A program made the translations under genes and the position numbers. Of a stretch of DNA of 64,000 bases, positions 1 through 9,660 are shown in pieces (the first letter of the stretch is position 1; each line of letters opens with the position of its first letter). The stretch comes from Prevotella sp. (GTDB lineage Bacteria; Bacteroidota; Bacteroidia; Bacteroidales; Bacteroidaceae): contig DLZV01000040.1 of NCBI GenBank assembly GCA_003447235.1, forward strand, positions 1-64,000, in the 5' to 3' direction. The notes under the pieces are model-generated. The model made no database searches. It was given only the letters and a program-made list of their open reading frames with translations, and was not told where the DNA came from.

Positions 1-203
1 CTCAAATTTTAACGAACTATTGTGAAATTAGACTTCTTTAAAAGGTCTAAAAGAAGAAAAGTGCCCTGAAGAAAAAGGCTCATCGAGGCCTAGAAATCGA
101 GGAAAAAGTGGAGGAGGCGGATTTTGTTAGAACCTCCGAGTCAAAGAGGTATTTGTCCTCTTCGTTCTCGGTGGCGTTCTTCTTGTTTTGAAGATGTTTT
201 GTC
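1..203. other. Left-edge non-coding stretch downstream of the TPR regulator gene
   Basis: I see no convincing gene here. A short inverted repeat (TTAGAC at about 28-33 and GTCTAA at about 45-50) could be a weak terminator for the minus-strand gene that ends at 204. A 75-codon minus-strand frame starting inside the neighbouring gene has no recognisable features and I treat it as chance. Confidence 0.4.
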
Positions 204-1886
204 CTAAAACTTCTGTATGAATTTTCGAACAGAGTCATCATCTTTTCCCAATCCCATTTTTTTCTTGAGTAGATACAAGTTTTGTTTGACTGAGGTTTCG
301 CTGACACACATGATCCTTGCCAAGATGTTGGTTGAAAAATTGAAGCGCAACAAGATGAGTAATTCCTTGTCTCGTTCTGATAGTTGTGGAAACGCTTTCG
401 AGAGTCTGGCTAAAAAATCTTTGTCGATGGCTTCGAGAAGCATTTGCATGTTTGCTTTGTCATGATCAGTCAGTTTGATGCGTGTTTCCTTCTTGTCCTT
501 CTCTTTCTCGAGTTTCTGCATGAAGTCGAGTTTACTGAGGAAGATATCCATCAGGGTCGAGATCTTTACATCTTTGAGCCTTTGCTCTTCTTTGTGTTGC
601 TTCTCTGTCTTGGCATGCATTGCGCTCATGCTCCTCATCTTCGCATCCTCTTCGGCCAAGAGCCTTTCTGTGCGCTTTCTTTCGTTTTCCCCCATCTCCT
701 TGCCTTTTTCCTCTTCTTCCTTCAGCCTGGCAGCCATCTTGCGCTTATGGTTTCTGTAGATGGTGGAGACGTAGGCCATGGCGCCCAAACATAAAAAGCA
801 CATAAAGAAGATGGCAAACCTCAACGCTCTTGCTTTCATTTCGGCCCGCGCCTTTTCTGCATTTTCTTTCATCAACTTCTCGAAATAGGCCGTCTTCTCT
901 TGAAGCTCCTCGTCAAACATCTTCTCGATGTAGTGGTAGGCAGAGTCGGCGTTGGTCTTGGCTGCCGCATAGTCGTGTTTGCCCAATGTGGCAAAATGGC
1001 GACAATAATAGGCCGTATAGCGTTGAGCGTTATTGGTCAAATGAAGCGTGTCCAGCAAGCTGAGGCATGCTGCGTATTGCCCTGATTCGCAATAGGCATC
1101 CGCAAGGGTTAAAGTCCTTTCTATGTTGGATATGGGGGAGTAGTCGCGAGCCAGACAGGCATAATAGACCGCCTTTGCGTCGTGGGCACCAGTGGCAAAA
1201 TAGCCCATATCATGATAGACGTTAGACAATGTGGTGGAGTCGCCCAATGAGAGAGCCAGTCGTTCTGCCTCCTTGCAACCATTGAGAGCCTTTTGGCTTT
1301 TGCCGCAAAGCGTTTCGCACTCTCCTTTCAAAAGAATATAATAGATCGTGTTCAACGGCGTAGCCTGACTGTACTTGCGATATAATGTCAAGGCCTGACT
1401 GGCGTATTTCAGCCCCAATGGAGCATTGGACTTGCGCGCCACCCATGAGTTTTTGCACCAAATCAGACATAGCGTAGCCGTGTCTTTTTGTACTTTCGCA
1501 GCCTGTGCTGCCTCTTTGAGGCAATAGCTTGCACGCTCCAGACTGTCGCACAAGGAATAATACACCCCCATGTAGTACATACACCTTGCGTAAAGGCTGT
1601 CCTCGGGGAGTTTCGCATAGTAGTTGTAGGCGACGCGGATGAGCGAGTCGTTGGCTACGTCGAGGCCACTCTTGTCTTGCGCAAGATAATAGGTCAGGGC
1701 GTAGTATGCCTTCTCCGCAGGCGGGAGCGCACGACGGTCGATGGTGTGTAGCATCGTCAGCGCACTGTCCGGGTCGGCGTATGCCATTTGCAGCGCGCTG
1801 CGCAGGGTCTGTCGCTCACCGTGGTGGCAGGAAGCGAAAGCCAGGGCCAAGAGCAGTGTCGGTATGATGAGTAAAATATGCTTCAT
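204..1886 (-). CDS. TPR-containing membrane regulator with C-terminal helix-turn-helix (DUF6377-like)
   Basis: The 560-residue product starts with a signal sequence ending in a possible lipobox (ALAFASC, Cys20). Helical repeats resembling tetratricopeptide repeats fill residues 25-340. A single membrane span follows at about 355-380 (LRFAIFFMCFLCLGAMAYV), then a charged coiled coil. The C-terminal 60 residues (LSERDKELLILLRFN, ARIMCVSETSVKQ) resemble a LuxR/GerE-type DNA-binding domain. This architecture is common in Bacteroidota as a one-protein sensor: repeats outside the inner membrane, DNA-binding domain inside. I chose the ATG at 1886 over one 11 codons upstream because it begins the signal sequence and lies about 30 bases after a good -7 box. 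No dedicated target gene is adjacent, so its regulon is unknown. Confidence 0.75.
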   Translation of the reverse strand: MKHILLIIPTLLLALAFASCHHGERQTLRSALQMAYADPDSALTMLHTIDRRALPPAEKAYYALTYYLAQDKSGLDVANDSLIRVAYNYYAKLPEDSLYARCMYYMGVYYSLCDSLERASYCLKEAAQAAKVQKDTATLCLIWCKNSWVARKSNAPLGLKYASQALTLYRKYSQATPLNTIYYILLKGECETLCGKSQKALNGCKEAERLALSLGDSTTLSNVYHDMGYFATGAHDAKAVYYACLARDYSPISNIERTLTLADAYCESGQYAACLSLLDTLHLTNNAQRYTAYYCRHFATLGKHDYAAAKTNADSAYHYIEKMFDEELQEKTAYFEKLMKENAEKARAEMKARALRFAIFFMCFLCLGAMAYVSTIYRNHKRKMAARLKEEEEKGKEMGENERKRTERLLAEEDAKMRSMSAMHAKTEKQHKEEQRLKDVKISTLMDIFLSKLDFMQKLEKEKDKKETRIKLTDHDKANMQMLLEAIDKDFLARLSKAFPQLSERDKELLILLRFNFSTNILARIMCVSETSVKQNLYLLKKKMGLGKDDDSVRKFIQKF

Positions 1887-1916
1887 GGGCGTCTCTCTTT
1901 TTGTACTAACGGAAGA

Positions 1917-1948
1917 CAAAGGTAGGGCTTTTTTTCTTTACGACCAAA
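1917..1948 (-). promoter_or_regulatory. Promoter of the TPR regulator gene
   Basis: Read on the minus strand, TTTG (1948-1945), 20 bases, then TACCTTTG (1924-1917). This is a full match to the Bacteroidota -33/-7 consensus. The start codon lies 30 bases downstream. Confidence 0.8.
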
Positions 1949-2017
1949 TTTTGTTCCTCCAAATGTGGGAGGGAAAAAGAGGAACGGATGATGGTCAGCC
2001 TGTCAACAAAAGATAAT

Positions 2018-2051
2018 CCCCCTGCCTTCCACGCGGAGCGGAGGCAGGGGG
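2018..2051 (-). terminator. Terminator of the nuo operon
   Basis: The arms CCCCCTGCCT (2018-2027) and AGGCAGGGGG (2042-2051) form a strong GC hairpin about 30 bases beyond the nuoN stop. On the minus strand it is followed by an AT-rich tail. Confidence 0.7.
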
Positions 2052-2083
2052 AGGGGGTATTGTCGCTCTGATGAGACGCTATG

Positions 2084-3547
2084 CTACATCAGGTCGAAAA
2101 TCGTGTTGAAGATGGCGCTGCAGATACCGAAGAGCACTACGCCGACGGTGCAGATGGCTAAGGCAAACTTTGTGTTGCCGTCGCTCTGGAAAGTCGGGAG
2201 CGGGTGGTCGCTCTTGCGGATGTACATTGCCTTGACAATCTTCAGATAGTAGTAGAGCGAGATGACGGTATTGACCAGGGCGATGAAGACCACGGCGTAG
2301 GCCCAAGCGCCCATCGTGGTGGAGACATCGTGGCCCTTGACACCAGCCATGAAGATGAAGAACTTCGAGAACATGCCCGCAAACGGGGGAATGCCGCCCA
2401 GAGAGAAGAGGGCGAGCGTCATGAGGAAGCTCAGCTTCGGATTGGTGGTGTAGAAACCGTCGTAGTCACTGATCTGCGTCTTGCCACCATTGTTTTGCTC
2501 CACCACGGAGATGATGGTGAAGACCGCCATGTTGGCCACCACGTAGATGAGGACGTAGTAGGCGAGGGCGGAGGCACTCATCTGCCAGCTCGTACCCACG
2601 GCAGCCAGCATGATGTAGCCAGCCTGGGAGATGGAGCTGAAGGCCATGAACCGCTTGAGCTCATTCTGTCGGATGGCGAAGAGGTTGGCGATGGTGATGG
2701 AGAGCACCACCACGATCATCACCAGTACCTGCCAGTACATGATCATGGTGCCAAAGACATGGTAGAGGATGGAGAGGAGCGTGAAGGCTGCCGCGCCCTT
2801 GGAGATGACGCTCAGATAGCCCGTGACGGTGGTCGGCGCACCCTGGTAGGTGTCGGCGGTCCAGAAGTGGAAGGGCACGAGAGAAATCTTGAAGCCCAGT
2901 CCGCTGAAGAAGAAGACCAGTCCCATGAGCAGCAATGGCGTGCAGCCCTGGCGCGTGATCTGCAGGGCCACGTCGTCGAAGTAGAGCGTGCCGCACATGC
3001 CGTAGAGGAAGCTGATGCCGAAGAGCATCACGCCGCTGGAGAATGTGGCGGTGAGGATGAACTTCGCTGCTGCCTCGGCGCTGTCGTTGCGGTGGAGGTC
3101 GAAGGCCACCATCGTGGCCAAAGGCACGGAGGCCATCTCCAGGCCGAGGAAGAACAGGAGGAAGTGGCCGGCGCTCATCATCATGAACATACCCAACAGG
3201 GTGCTCACCGTGAGCATATAGAACTCGCCCTCACGGACGCGGCTCTCCTCCCTCGTGATCCAGGCCTTGCTCATCAAAACAACGATGAACGTGCCCAGGG
3301 CGAGGATCGTCTTGACGACCGTCACTCCGGCATTGGCCTGATACATGCCGCCGAAGGCCGAGGCCTCGCCAGCGGTGGTGCTGTAGCAGCATACGACCGT
3401 AACCAGTGCCAACAGGAGGGAGGCCAGCGGATTGAACCAACTGCGCTTTCCGTCCTTTGCGGAGCAGAAGTCGGCAACGAAAAGTATCACCAAGGCGGCC
3501 GTCAGGGCGGCCTCGGGAATCATATAGAGAAACTGACTGTAATTCAT
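2084..3547 (-). CDS. nuoN: NADH-quinone oxidoreductase subunit N
   Basis: An antiporter-like proton-pumping subunit of respiratory complex I in the inner membrane. The 487-residue protein is almost wholly hydrophobic, about 14 spans, and carries family segments such as MAFSSISQAGYIMLA and ALFSLGGIPPFAGMFSKF. Its length is normal for NuoN. It is the last gene of the operon, 27 bases after nuoM, and is followed by a strong hairpin terminator. The order nuoL-M-N matches other complex I loci. Confidence 0.95.
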   Translation of the reverse strand: MNYSQFLYMIPEAALTAALVILFVADFCSAKDGKRSWFNPLASLLLALVTVVCCYSTTAGEASAFGGMYQANAGVTVVKTILALGTFIVVLMSKAWITREESRVREGEFYMLTVSTLLGMFMMMSAGHFLLFFLGLEMASVPLATMVAFDLHRNDSAEAAAKFILTATFSSGVMLFGISFLYGMCGTLYFDDVALQITRQGCTPLLLMGLVFFFSGLGFKISLVPFHFWTADTYQGAPTTVTGYLSVISKGAAAFTLLSILYHVFGTMIMYWQVLVMIVVVLSITIANLFAIRQNELKRFMAFSSISQAGYIMLAAVGTSWQMSASALAYYVLIYVVANMAVFTIISVVEQNNGGKTQISDYDGFYTTNPKLSFLMTLALFSLGGIPPFAGMFSKFFIFMAGVKGHDVSTTMGAWAYAVVFIALVNTVISLYYYLKIVKAMYIRKSDHPLPTFQSDGNTKFALAICTVGVVLFGICSAIFNTIFDLM

Positions 3548-3574
3548 TTCTTTCTTACTTCTTGATACGGTTGA

Positions 3575-5083
3575 TTACAGATTGCCCAGCATCGGAACGA
3601 AGGTGTGGATGTGGTCGAAGATGGGCGTGATGGCATCGGAGATGATGTTCTGGAACACCAGCGGGAACAGACCCAGTCCGGCCACGCAGAAGATCAGTCC
3701 GCCGATGGCGAAGCGCTCGTCCCAGGTGGCGTCGTGGAGCTCATAGAACTTCTGGTTGGGGATCTTCTGATAGAGAATCTTGCCCACCACGCGAAGGATA
3801 TAGACCGCCGTCGTGACGATGGACGTACAGGCCACGAGGGTGGCCACACGGTGGAAGGTGCCCGCATTCTCGAAGGATCCCACGAAGATTGTCATCTCGG
3901 CGACGAAGCCCGAGAAGCCCGGGAGACCGAGGTTGGCGAGACCCGCCACGACATAGGAGACGGCGAGGAAGGGAATCACCTTCATCAGGCCGCCAAGGTA
4001 GCGGACGTCGCGCGTGCCGGCACGGTGGTAGGTCATACCGATGACGGCGAAGAAGAGGGCCGTCATCAGACCGTGGGAGAGCATCTGGAGGATGGCACCC
4101 GTGATGGCGGTCTGCGTACACATGAGCAGGGCGAAGAGCACCATGCCACAGTGGGAGACGGAGGAGTAGGCGTTGATGTACTTCAGGTCGGTCTGCACAC
4201 AGGCCGAGAGCGCGCCATAGACCACGGAGATGGTCGTGAGGACGAGGAAGACAGGACACCAGAGCTCCAGGGCGTCGGGCATGAGGAACATCGCGATGCG
4301 CAGGCAGCCGTAGCCACCGAGCTTCATCAGCACACCAGCATGGAGCATGGAGACGGCGGTCGGCGCGGAGGCGTGACCGTCAGGGCTCCATGTGTGGAAG
4401 GGGAAGAGCGCTCCCAGCACACCGAAACCGATGAAGACAAACGGGAAGAAGATGTTCTGGATGGACTTCGGCATGGCGTGGAGCTGAGCCAGGTCAGCCA
4501 CGTTCATCGTCTGTGCACCACTGAAGAAGTAGATGCCGAGGATGCCGAGGATGAGCAGGGCGGAACCACCCATGAGCATCAGGGTCAGTTTCATGGCCGA
4601 ATACTCCTTCGGACCCGTACCCCAGACGCCGATGAGCAAGTACATCGGGATGAGGGCGACCTCGTAGAACATGAACATCGTGAACATGTCGGTGGAGATG
4701 AAGAAGCCGAACACACCAATGCTCAGCAGCACGAACCAAAGGAAGTACTCCTTGGTGAGCGGCTTCAGCTGCCAGGAGGCGAAGGTGCCCGTGAAGACGA
4801 TGATCGCAGAGAGGAGGATCATCACCACGGAGATGCCATCCACGCCGACGCTATAGGCGATCTTGAGCGGTTCGAACCACGTGACGCTATAGGTGAGCAG
4901 CATGTTGGCGGTATTGCCACTGGCGCGCTGGTCGATGAAATAGACAGTCAGCCAGATGGACAACGCCAGCAGGGCGGTAGCACCGACAACCATCACGCCA
5001 CGCACCTGATTGAGATTCTTGGACAGCCAGAGGCCCAAGAGCATCAGGAGGGGGATTACAACGAATAATGTTAATATACTCAT
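3575..5083 (-). CDS. nuoM: NADH-quinone oxidoreductase subunit M
   Basis: The second antiporter-like membrane subunit of complex I, 502 residues. Typical segments are visible: MFMFYEVALIPMYLLIGVWG, with the transport glutamate, and LFPFHTWSPDGHASAPTAVS, plus the quarter-gene motif YSSVSHCGMV. The gene lies 30 bases after nuoL and 27 before nuoN. I see no truncation or disrupted motif. Confidence 0.95.
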   Translation of the reverse strand: MSILTLFVVIPLLMLLGLWLSKNLNQVRGVMVVGATALLALSIWLTVYFIDQRASGNTANMLLTYSVTWFEPLKIAYSVGVDGISVVMILLSAIIVFTGTFASWQLKPLTKEYFLWFVLLSIGVFGFFISTDMFTMFMFYEVALIPMYLLIGVWGTGPKEYSAMKLTLMLMGGSALLILGILGIYFFSGAQTMNVADLAQLHAMPKSIQNIFFPFVFIGFGVLGALFPFHTWSPDGHASAPTAVSMLHAGVLMKLGGYGCLRIAMFLMPDALELWCPVFLVLTTISVVYGALSACVQTDLKYINAYSSVSHCGMVLFALLMCTQTAITGAILQMLSHGLMTALFFAVIGMTYHRAGTRDVRYLGGLMKVIPFLAVSYVVAGLANLGLPGFSGFVAEMTIFVGSFENAGTFHRVATLVACTSIVTTAVYILRVVGKILYQKIPNQKFYELHDATWDERFAIGGLIFCVAGLGLFPLVFQNIISDAITPIFDHIHTFVPMLGNL

Positions 5084-5113
5084 TTTCTTGTTATTCCATT
5101 TTAGTTATCAATG

Positions 5114-7096
5114 CTACAACAGTAAGAGGAGGGCCAACAACAGGGCCACGGCACCGGAGATGAACCAGGTGGCATAGCCGCGGACGTCGCCACTCTGCCA
5201 CGGGCGGATGCTCTCGGCAGCCTCATTGGCGCCCCAGGCCAGGAAGTTGAACGTATTGTCCACGACGTGACGGTCGAACCAGGCGATGGGACGGGAGAAG
5301 CAGCGGAAGACGATCTTGTGGGTGAAATACTGCCATGCGTCGTCGATGTAGAAGCGGTTGAGGGCTGCCTTGTGGAGCTTGGGGAAGGTGCGCTCCAGCT
5401 TGTCGGCGACGGGCCACTCCTTGCCAGCGTACATCCATGTGGCGAGGCTGATGCCGATGACGGCGGCGACGATACTCGTCGTGGCCACGCTCCAGTCGAT
5501 GTGGATGTCGTAGCTCTCACCCGTGGCGCTCACGAAATGGCCGAAGGGGATGAGACCGGCGAAGACGGAGATGATGGCGAGGAACACCAGCGGGCCCCAC
5601 ATCACGAAGGGCACCTCCTGCGGGCGGCGACGGTGGTCGGGATCGGCCTCGTAGTAGCTCTTACCCCAGAAGATGAGGTAGTAGAGGCGGAACATATAGA
5701 ACGCCGTCATACCAGCCACCACCGTCATGAACCAGCCCAGGAACGGGGAGAACTGGAAGCAGGCGGCGATGATCTCGTCCTTGGAGAAGAAACCGCTGAA
5801 AGGCGGAATGCCCGCGATGGCGAGGCAGCCGATGAGGAAGCACACATTGGTGATAGGCATGTACTTGCGCAGCCCACCCATATACTGGTAGAAGTTGCTG
5901 CCCACGATCACGATGATGGCACCGGAGCAGAGGAAGAGCAACGCCTTGAACATGGCGTGGGTGAAGAGGTGGAACATGGCTGCCATGTAGCCCAGGCCAC
6001 CATGATGGTTGTCGAGGGCGAAGCAGACACCCAGGGCCACGAGCATGTAGGCGATCTGAGAGATCGTGGAGAAGGCCAGTCCGCGCTTGATGTCGGCCTG
6101 TGCACAGGCCACGGCAGCGGCGTAGAAGGCCGTGAAGGCAGCGATGTAGGCGATCCAGTGGAGCTGCTCGACGGCGCCAAACTTCACGTAGATGGGGAAG
6201 AGGCTGGCCACCTGATAGACACCGGCCACGACCATCGTGGCGGCATGGATCAGCGCCGAAACCGGCGTCGGACCCTCCATGGCGTCCGGCAACCAGATGT
6301 GGAGCGGGAACATTGCACTCTTGCCCGCACCACCAATGAACATCAGGAAGAGCGCCGTGGGGATGAGCCACGAGGCCGTCTGCTGCATGTGGGTGAGGTT
6401 GTTGGCCAGTTCGGGCATCACGCCGAGGTCGTAGTTGAACGTTCCGGCATAGTAGCTATAGATCAAGATACCAAACAGGAAGAACAGGTCGGCGAAGCGG
6501 GTGACGATGAACGCCTTTTTGGAGGCGTGGACGGCTGCGTGCTTCGGATAGTAGAAACCGATGAGCATGTAGGAGCAGACACCCACCAGCTCCCAGAAGA
6601 GATACATCTGGAAGATGTTGGTCGCCACCACGAGGCCGAGCATCGACATCGTGAAGAGCGAGAGGAAGGCGTAGAAGCGCTGGAAGCCCTTCTCGTAGCC
6701 CTCTACCTGATAGTTCTCGTCGCGCTCGGCCATGTAGCCAAACGAGTAGATGTGGACCATCAGGGAGACCGTGGTGATGACCAGGAGCATCATCGTAGAG
6801 ATAGGCGTGAGGCGGAAGCCGATCTTGAAGAGCAGGTCGATGCCGAAGATGGGCGACTTGCCGAAGTCGAGCCACGTGAGGTTGAAGGCCGTTACCGTCG
6901 GGTAGAGGCCGGAAGCCTCGCGGCCCACGCCGAAAAAGTACTGATATGCCGTGTAGTAGCAGAGGCAGACCACCACCAGCATGAGGGCGGTGCCGATGTA
7001 GCCGGCTACCTTCTTAGGCATCTTCATTCCCAGCAGTCCCAGCAAGAGAAAGCTGAGGAACGGCAGGAGAAGTATCAAAAATGCGTAACTGTACAT
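5114..7096 (-). CDS. nuoL: NADH-quinone oxidoreductase subunit L
   Basis: The distal, largest antiporter-like subunit of complex I, 660 residues. It contains family motifs such as FWELVGVCSYMLIGFYY, LHIWLPDAMEGPTPVSALIH and FSTISQIAYMLVALG. The C-terminal part, about residues 480-660, carries the extra spans and long amphipathic helix expected of NuoL. It follows nuoK by 14 bases. All features are as expected for a functional pump. Confidence 0.95.
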   Translation of the reverse strand: MYSYAFLILLLPFLSFLLLGLLGMKMPKKVAGYIGTALMLVVVCLCYYTAYQYFFGVGREASGLYPTVTAFNLTWLDFGKSPIFGIDLLFKIGFRLTPISTMMLLVITTVSLMVHIYSFGYMAERDENYQVEGYEKGFQRFYAFLSLFTMSMLGLVVATNIFQMYLFWELVGVCSYMLIGFYYPKHAAVHASKKAFIVTRFADLFFLFGILIYSYYAGTFNYDLGVMPELANNLTHMQQTASWLIPTALFLMFIGGAGKSAMFPLHIWLPDAMEGPTPVSALIHAATMVVAGVYQVASLFPIYVKFGAVEQLHWIAYIAAFTAFYAAAVACAQADIKRGLAFSTISQIAYMLVALGVCFALDNHHGGLGYMAAMFHLFTHAMFKALLFLCSGAIIVIVGSNFYQYMGGLRKYMPITNVCFLIGCLAIAGIPPFSGFFSKDEIIAACFQFSPFLGWFMTVVAGMTAFYMFRLYYLIFWGKSYYEADPDHRRRPQEVPFVMWGPLVFLAIISVFAGLIPFGHFVSATGESYDIHIDWSVATTSIVAAVIGISLATWMYAGKEWPVADKLERTFPKLHKAALNRFYIDDAWQYFTHKIVFRCFSRPIAWFDRHVVDNTFNFLAWGANEAAESIRPWQSGDVRGYATWFISGAVALLLALLLLL

Positions 7097-7110
7097 AACT
7101 TTCTAAGAGA

Positions 7111-7419
7111 TTAGAGTTTCATATTCTCAATACTGTTCACCTGGTCGCTGTGGAAATGACGGTAAACATTGATGATAATAGCCAGGGCCACGGCGCTCTC
7201 CGCTGCCGAGACGCCGATGGAGAAGAGCGTGAAGATCATGCCCTCCTGTCCTGCGGGGAACAGCAGGCGGTTGAAGGCGGCGAAGTTGAGATCCACGGCG
7301 TTGAGCACCAGCTCCACGGAGATGAGCATCGCTACGAGGTTGCGGCGGGTGATAAATCCGAAGACGCCGATGAAGAACAGCAGCCCGCTAAGGATGAAGA
7401 AATATTCTATGCTAATCAT
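7111..7419 (-). CDS. nuoK: NADH-quinone oxidoreductase subunit K
   Basis: A small three-span membrane subunit of complex I, 102 residues, the normal length. The second span carries the conserved glutamate in ISVELVLNAVDLNF. The gene overlaps the end of nuoJ by 4 bases, so the two are probably translationally coupled. Confidence 0.95.
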   Translation of the reverse strand: MISIEYFFILSGLLFFIGVFGFITRRNLVAMLISVELVLNAVDLNFAAFNRLLFPAGQEGMIFTLFSIGVSAAESAVALAIIINVYRHFHSDQVNSIENMKL

Positions 7420-7946
7420 TTCGACTCCTCCTTTTTCTTATAAGAGTTGAGAATTACCAGACCACCGATGATGCACGCCAGGAGGAAGAGGGAGATGAAC
7501 TCGAAGGGGAGCACATAGCCATACTTCTCAGCAGACATCAGGGCGTTGCCCAGGTCGCTGACGGGCAGCTCCTTGGACAGATCGACGGCCTGGGTGATAA
7601 ACTGGTTCTTCAGCAGGATGGCGCCCACCGTAGCCAGTCCCACCAAAGAGACAGCCGCTGCGAGGATGGTCTTCTTGCCCAGCCAGCGCTCGGAGAGACC
7701 CTGGAGGGTGCGCTTCGACACCAGCTGGATGGCGAAGATATACATCATCGTGATGCCACCGGCGTAGATGCTGATCTGTGCAGCACCGAGAAACGTGTAG
7801 TCGAGCACGAAATAGAGCCCGGCCACGCCAAAGAGCACGAACAGCAGGGCTGTCGCTGCGCGCATGATGCGCTTCGTCGATACGCAGAACACGGCAGAGG
7901 CCAGGATGACTGCGGCGAGGATAAAGAAAATTATAGTTCTTGCCAT
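7416..7946 (-). CDS. nuoJ: NADH-quinone oxidoreductase subunit J
   Basis: A membrane subunit of complex I with five predicted spans, 176 residues. The span around YAGGITMMYIFAIQLVSKR corresponds to the conserved third helix involved in coupling. It starts 10 bases after nuoI and overlaps nuoK by 4 bases. Confidence 0.93.
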   Translation of the reverse strand: MARTIIFFILAAVILASAVFCVSTKRIMRAATALLFVLFGVAGLYFVLDYTFLGAAQISIYAGGITMMYIFAIQLVSKRTLQGLSERWLGKKTILAAAVSLVGLATVGAILLKNQFITQAVDLSKELPVSDLGNALMSAEKYGYVLPFEFISLFLLACIIGGLVILNSYKKKEESK

Positions 7947-7955
7947 AATCGGACG

Positions 7956-8492
7956 CTATTTGGTTTTGGTGTTAAACGTGCCCACTTGCCAGTCGGCGCC
8001 GCCGTCGATGAGGTTGGGCAGACTGCCGCCCTTGTAGTCCTCCTTGTCGAGGTGGAACACGAGCTTCTGGCGGTCGAAGACGGCGTTTTCGAAGTCGTTG
8101 GTAAACTTGATGGCGCCGAAGTTGCAGGCGTTGACGCAGAGCTGGCAGAACATACACTCTCCCAGGTCGTACTGGTAGTCGATGAGCTGTCGCTTCTTCT
8201 TGCCCGTCTCGGGATTCTCCACCATCTCGTGGGTGATGGTGATGGTGCCGTTGGGACATGCCTTCTCACACATCGTGCAGGCCACACACTTATGGTTGCC
8301 ATTCTCGTCTCTGACGAAGACGAGGCGGCCACGGTGGCGCTTGGAGACGTGGAGCGTGGTCTTTCGGTTCTCGGGGTACTGCTCCGTGCTCTTGGGCGTG
8401 AAGTACTCCTTCATGGTCGTCTTCAGTCCCGTGGCGAGGGTCTTGAGCGCGCCGCCAATCTCACCGAAATAGGATTCTTTCTTATCTTCCAT
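7956..8492 (-). CDS. nuoI: NADH-quinone oxidoreductase subunit I (two 4Fe-4S clusters)
   Basis: A peripheral-arm ferredoxin-like subunit, 178 residues, that passes electrons to the NuoB cluster. Two complete CxxCxxCxxxC motifs are visible, Cys69/72/75/79 (CVACTMCEKACP) and Cys113/116/119/123 (CMFCQLCVNAC). The gene lies between nuoH and nuoJ. Because nuoE, F and G are absent from this locus, NuoI is the likeliest entry point for electrons from whatever donor module docks here. That last point is inference. Confidence 0.95.
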   Translation of the reverse strand: MEDKKESYFGEIGGALKTLATGLKTTMKEYFTPKSTEQYPENRKTTLHVSKRHRGRLVFVRDENGNHKCVACTMCEKACPNGTITITHEMVENPETGKKKRQLIDYQYDLGECMFCQLCVNACNFGAIKFTNDFENAVFDRQKLVFHLDKEDYKGGSLPNLIDGGADWQVGTFNTKTK

Positions 8493-8533
8493 TTTCTTTC
8501 TTTACGCTATTACAGGTGTTTTGTTCTTTGTCC

Positions 8534-9622
8534 TTAGAGCGTCAGTCCGAAGGCCACGCAGACGGCTGCCACGACGAGCGTGAGCAGCATCAGCGGCATC
8601 AGGTACTTCCACTCCAACTTCAAGATCTGGTCGATGCGCAGGCGCGGGAACGTCCAGCGGATCCACATCAGGATAAACACAAGGAAAAAGGTCTTGCCGA
8701 AGAACCAGATGAAGCCCGGGATGAGGTTCATCAGGTTGTCGAAAGCCTCGATGCCGATGTTCAGCGGCGCCCATCCTCCGAGGAAGACTCCGGCTGCCAG
8801 TCCGGCGATGACAAAGAGGTTGAGATACTCGGCCAGGTAGTAGAAGCCGAATCCCATACCGCTATACTCCGTATGGTAGCCTGCGGTCAGCTCGCTCTCG
8901 GCCTCGGCCAGGTCGAACGGGCCACGGTTGGCCTCGGCGTTGCCGGCGATGAGGAACACGAGGAAGGCCACGCAGGCCGGCACATGTCCCTGGATGATGA
9001 GCCAGTTCCACGGTCCGGTCTGTGCCTCGACGATGCCGCTCATCTGCATTGTGCCGAGGAAGACCACGGCCGTGATGTAGCAGAGGCCCAGTGACATCTC
9101 ATAGGAGATGAGCTGCACGGCGCCACGCATGGCCGAAACGACCGAGTACTTGTTGTTGGAGGCCCATCCGGCCATGAAGATGCCAATCACGCCGAGCGAC
9201 GAGACGGCGGTGATCATGAAGACGCCCACATTGAAGTCGAGCACCTCCATGCCCTTGTTGAACGGCAGGAAGGAGAAGGTGCCCACCGAGGCCACCATCA
9301 CGAGGATGGGGGCGAGATAGTAGAGCAGCTTGTCGGCGCGATCGACGGAGAAGATCTCCTTGATGAGCATCTTCACCACGTCGGCGAAGACCTGGAAGAT
9401 GCCCCACGGGCCAACGCGCATCGGGCCGACGCGGCACTGGAAGTAGGCGCACACCTTGCGCTCCATGAATATCAGGACGATACAGATGAGGGCGTAGGCC
9501 GTGAGAACGATGACGCCCACGAGCACGCATTCTATCAGTATGGCCCAGAAGTCGCTTAGCCCACACGTCTGGCGCAGCAGCGTGTCGAACCAATTCGTAA
9601 CGATACTAAAATCAAACATCAC
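8534..9622 (-). CDS. nuoH: NADH-quinone oxidoreductase subunit H
   Basis: The membrane anchor subunit that forms the quinone chamber with NuoB and NuoD, 362 residues with about eight spans. Conserved segments are RVGPMRVGPWGIFQVFAD, KEIFSVDRADKLLY and the acidic loop GPFDLAEAESELTAGYHTEY. The gene lies 38 bases after nuoCD and 41 before nuoI. Confidence 0.95.
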   Translation of the reverse strand: MMFDFSIVTNWFDTLLRQTCGLSDFWAILIECVLVGVIVLTAYALICIVLIFMERKVCAYFQCRVGPMRVGPWGIFQVFADVVKMLIKEIFSVDRADKLLYYLAPILVMVASVGTFSFLPFNKGMEVLDFNVGVFMITAVSSLGVIGIFMAGWASNNKYSVVSAMRGAVQLISYEMSLGLCYITAVVFLGTMQMSGIVEAQTGPWNWLIIQGHVPACVAFLVFLIAGNAEANRGPFDLAEAESELTAGYHTEYSGMGFGFYYLAEYLNLFVIAGLAAGVFLGGWAPLNIGIEAFDNLMNLIPGFIWFFGKTFFLVFILMWIRWTFPRLRIDQILKLEWKYLMPLMLLTLVVAAVCVAFGLTL

Positions 9623-9660
9623 TTCATGTTTTACTTGTCATTCTACTTGTCTTTTACGGC

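Noticed and set aside
80..307. 75-codon minus-strand frame at the left edge
   Set aside because: It overlaps the end of the TPR regulator in another frame and has no features, promoter or family resemblance.
2204..3565. 453-codon plus-strand frame across nuoN
   Set aside because: His/Glu/Gly-rich translation typical of the antisense of a membrane protein gene; the minus-strand protein is clearly NuoN.
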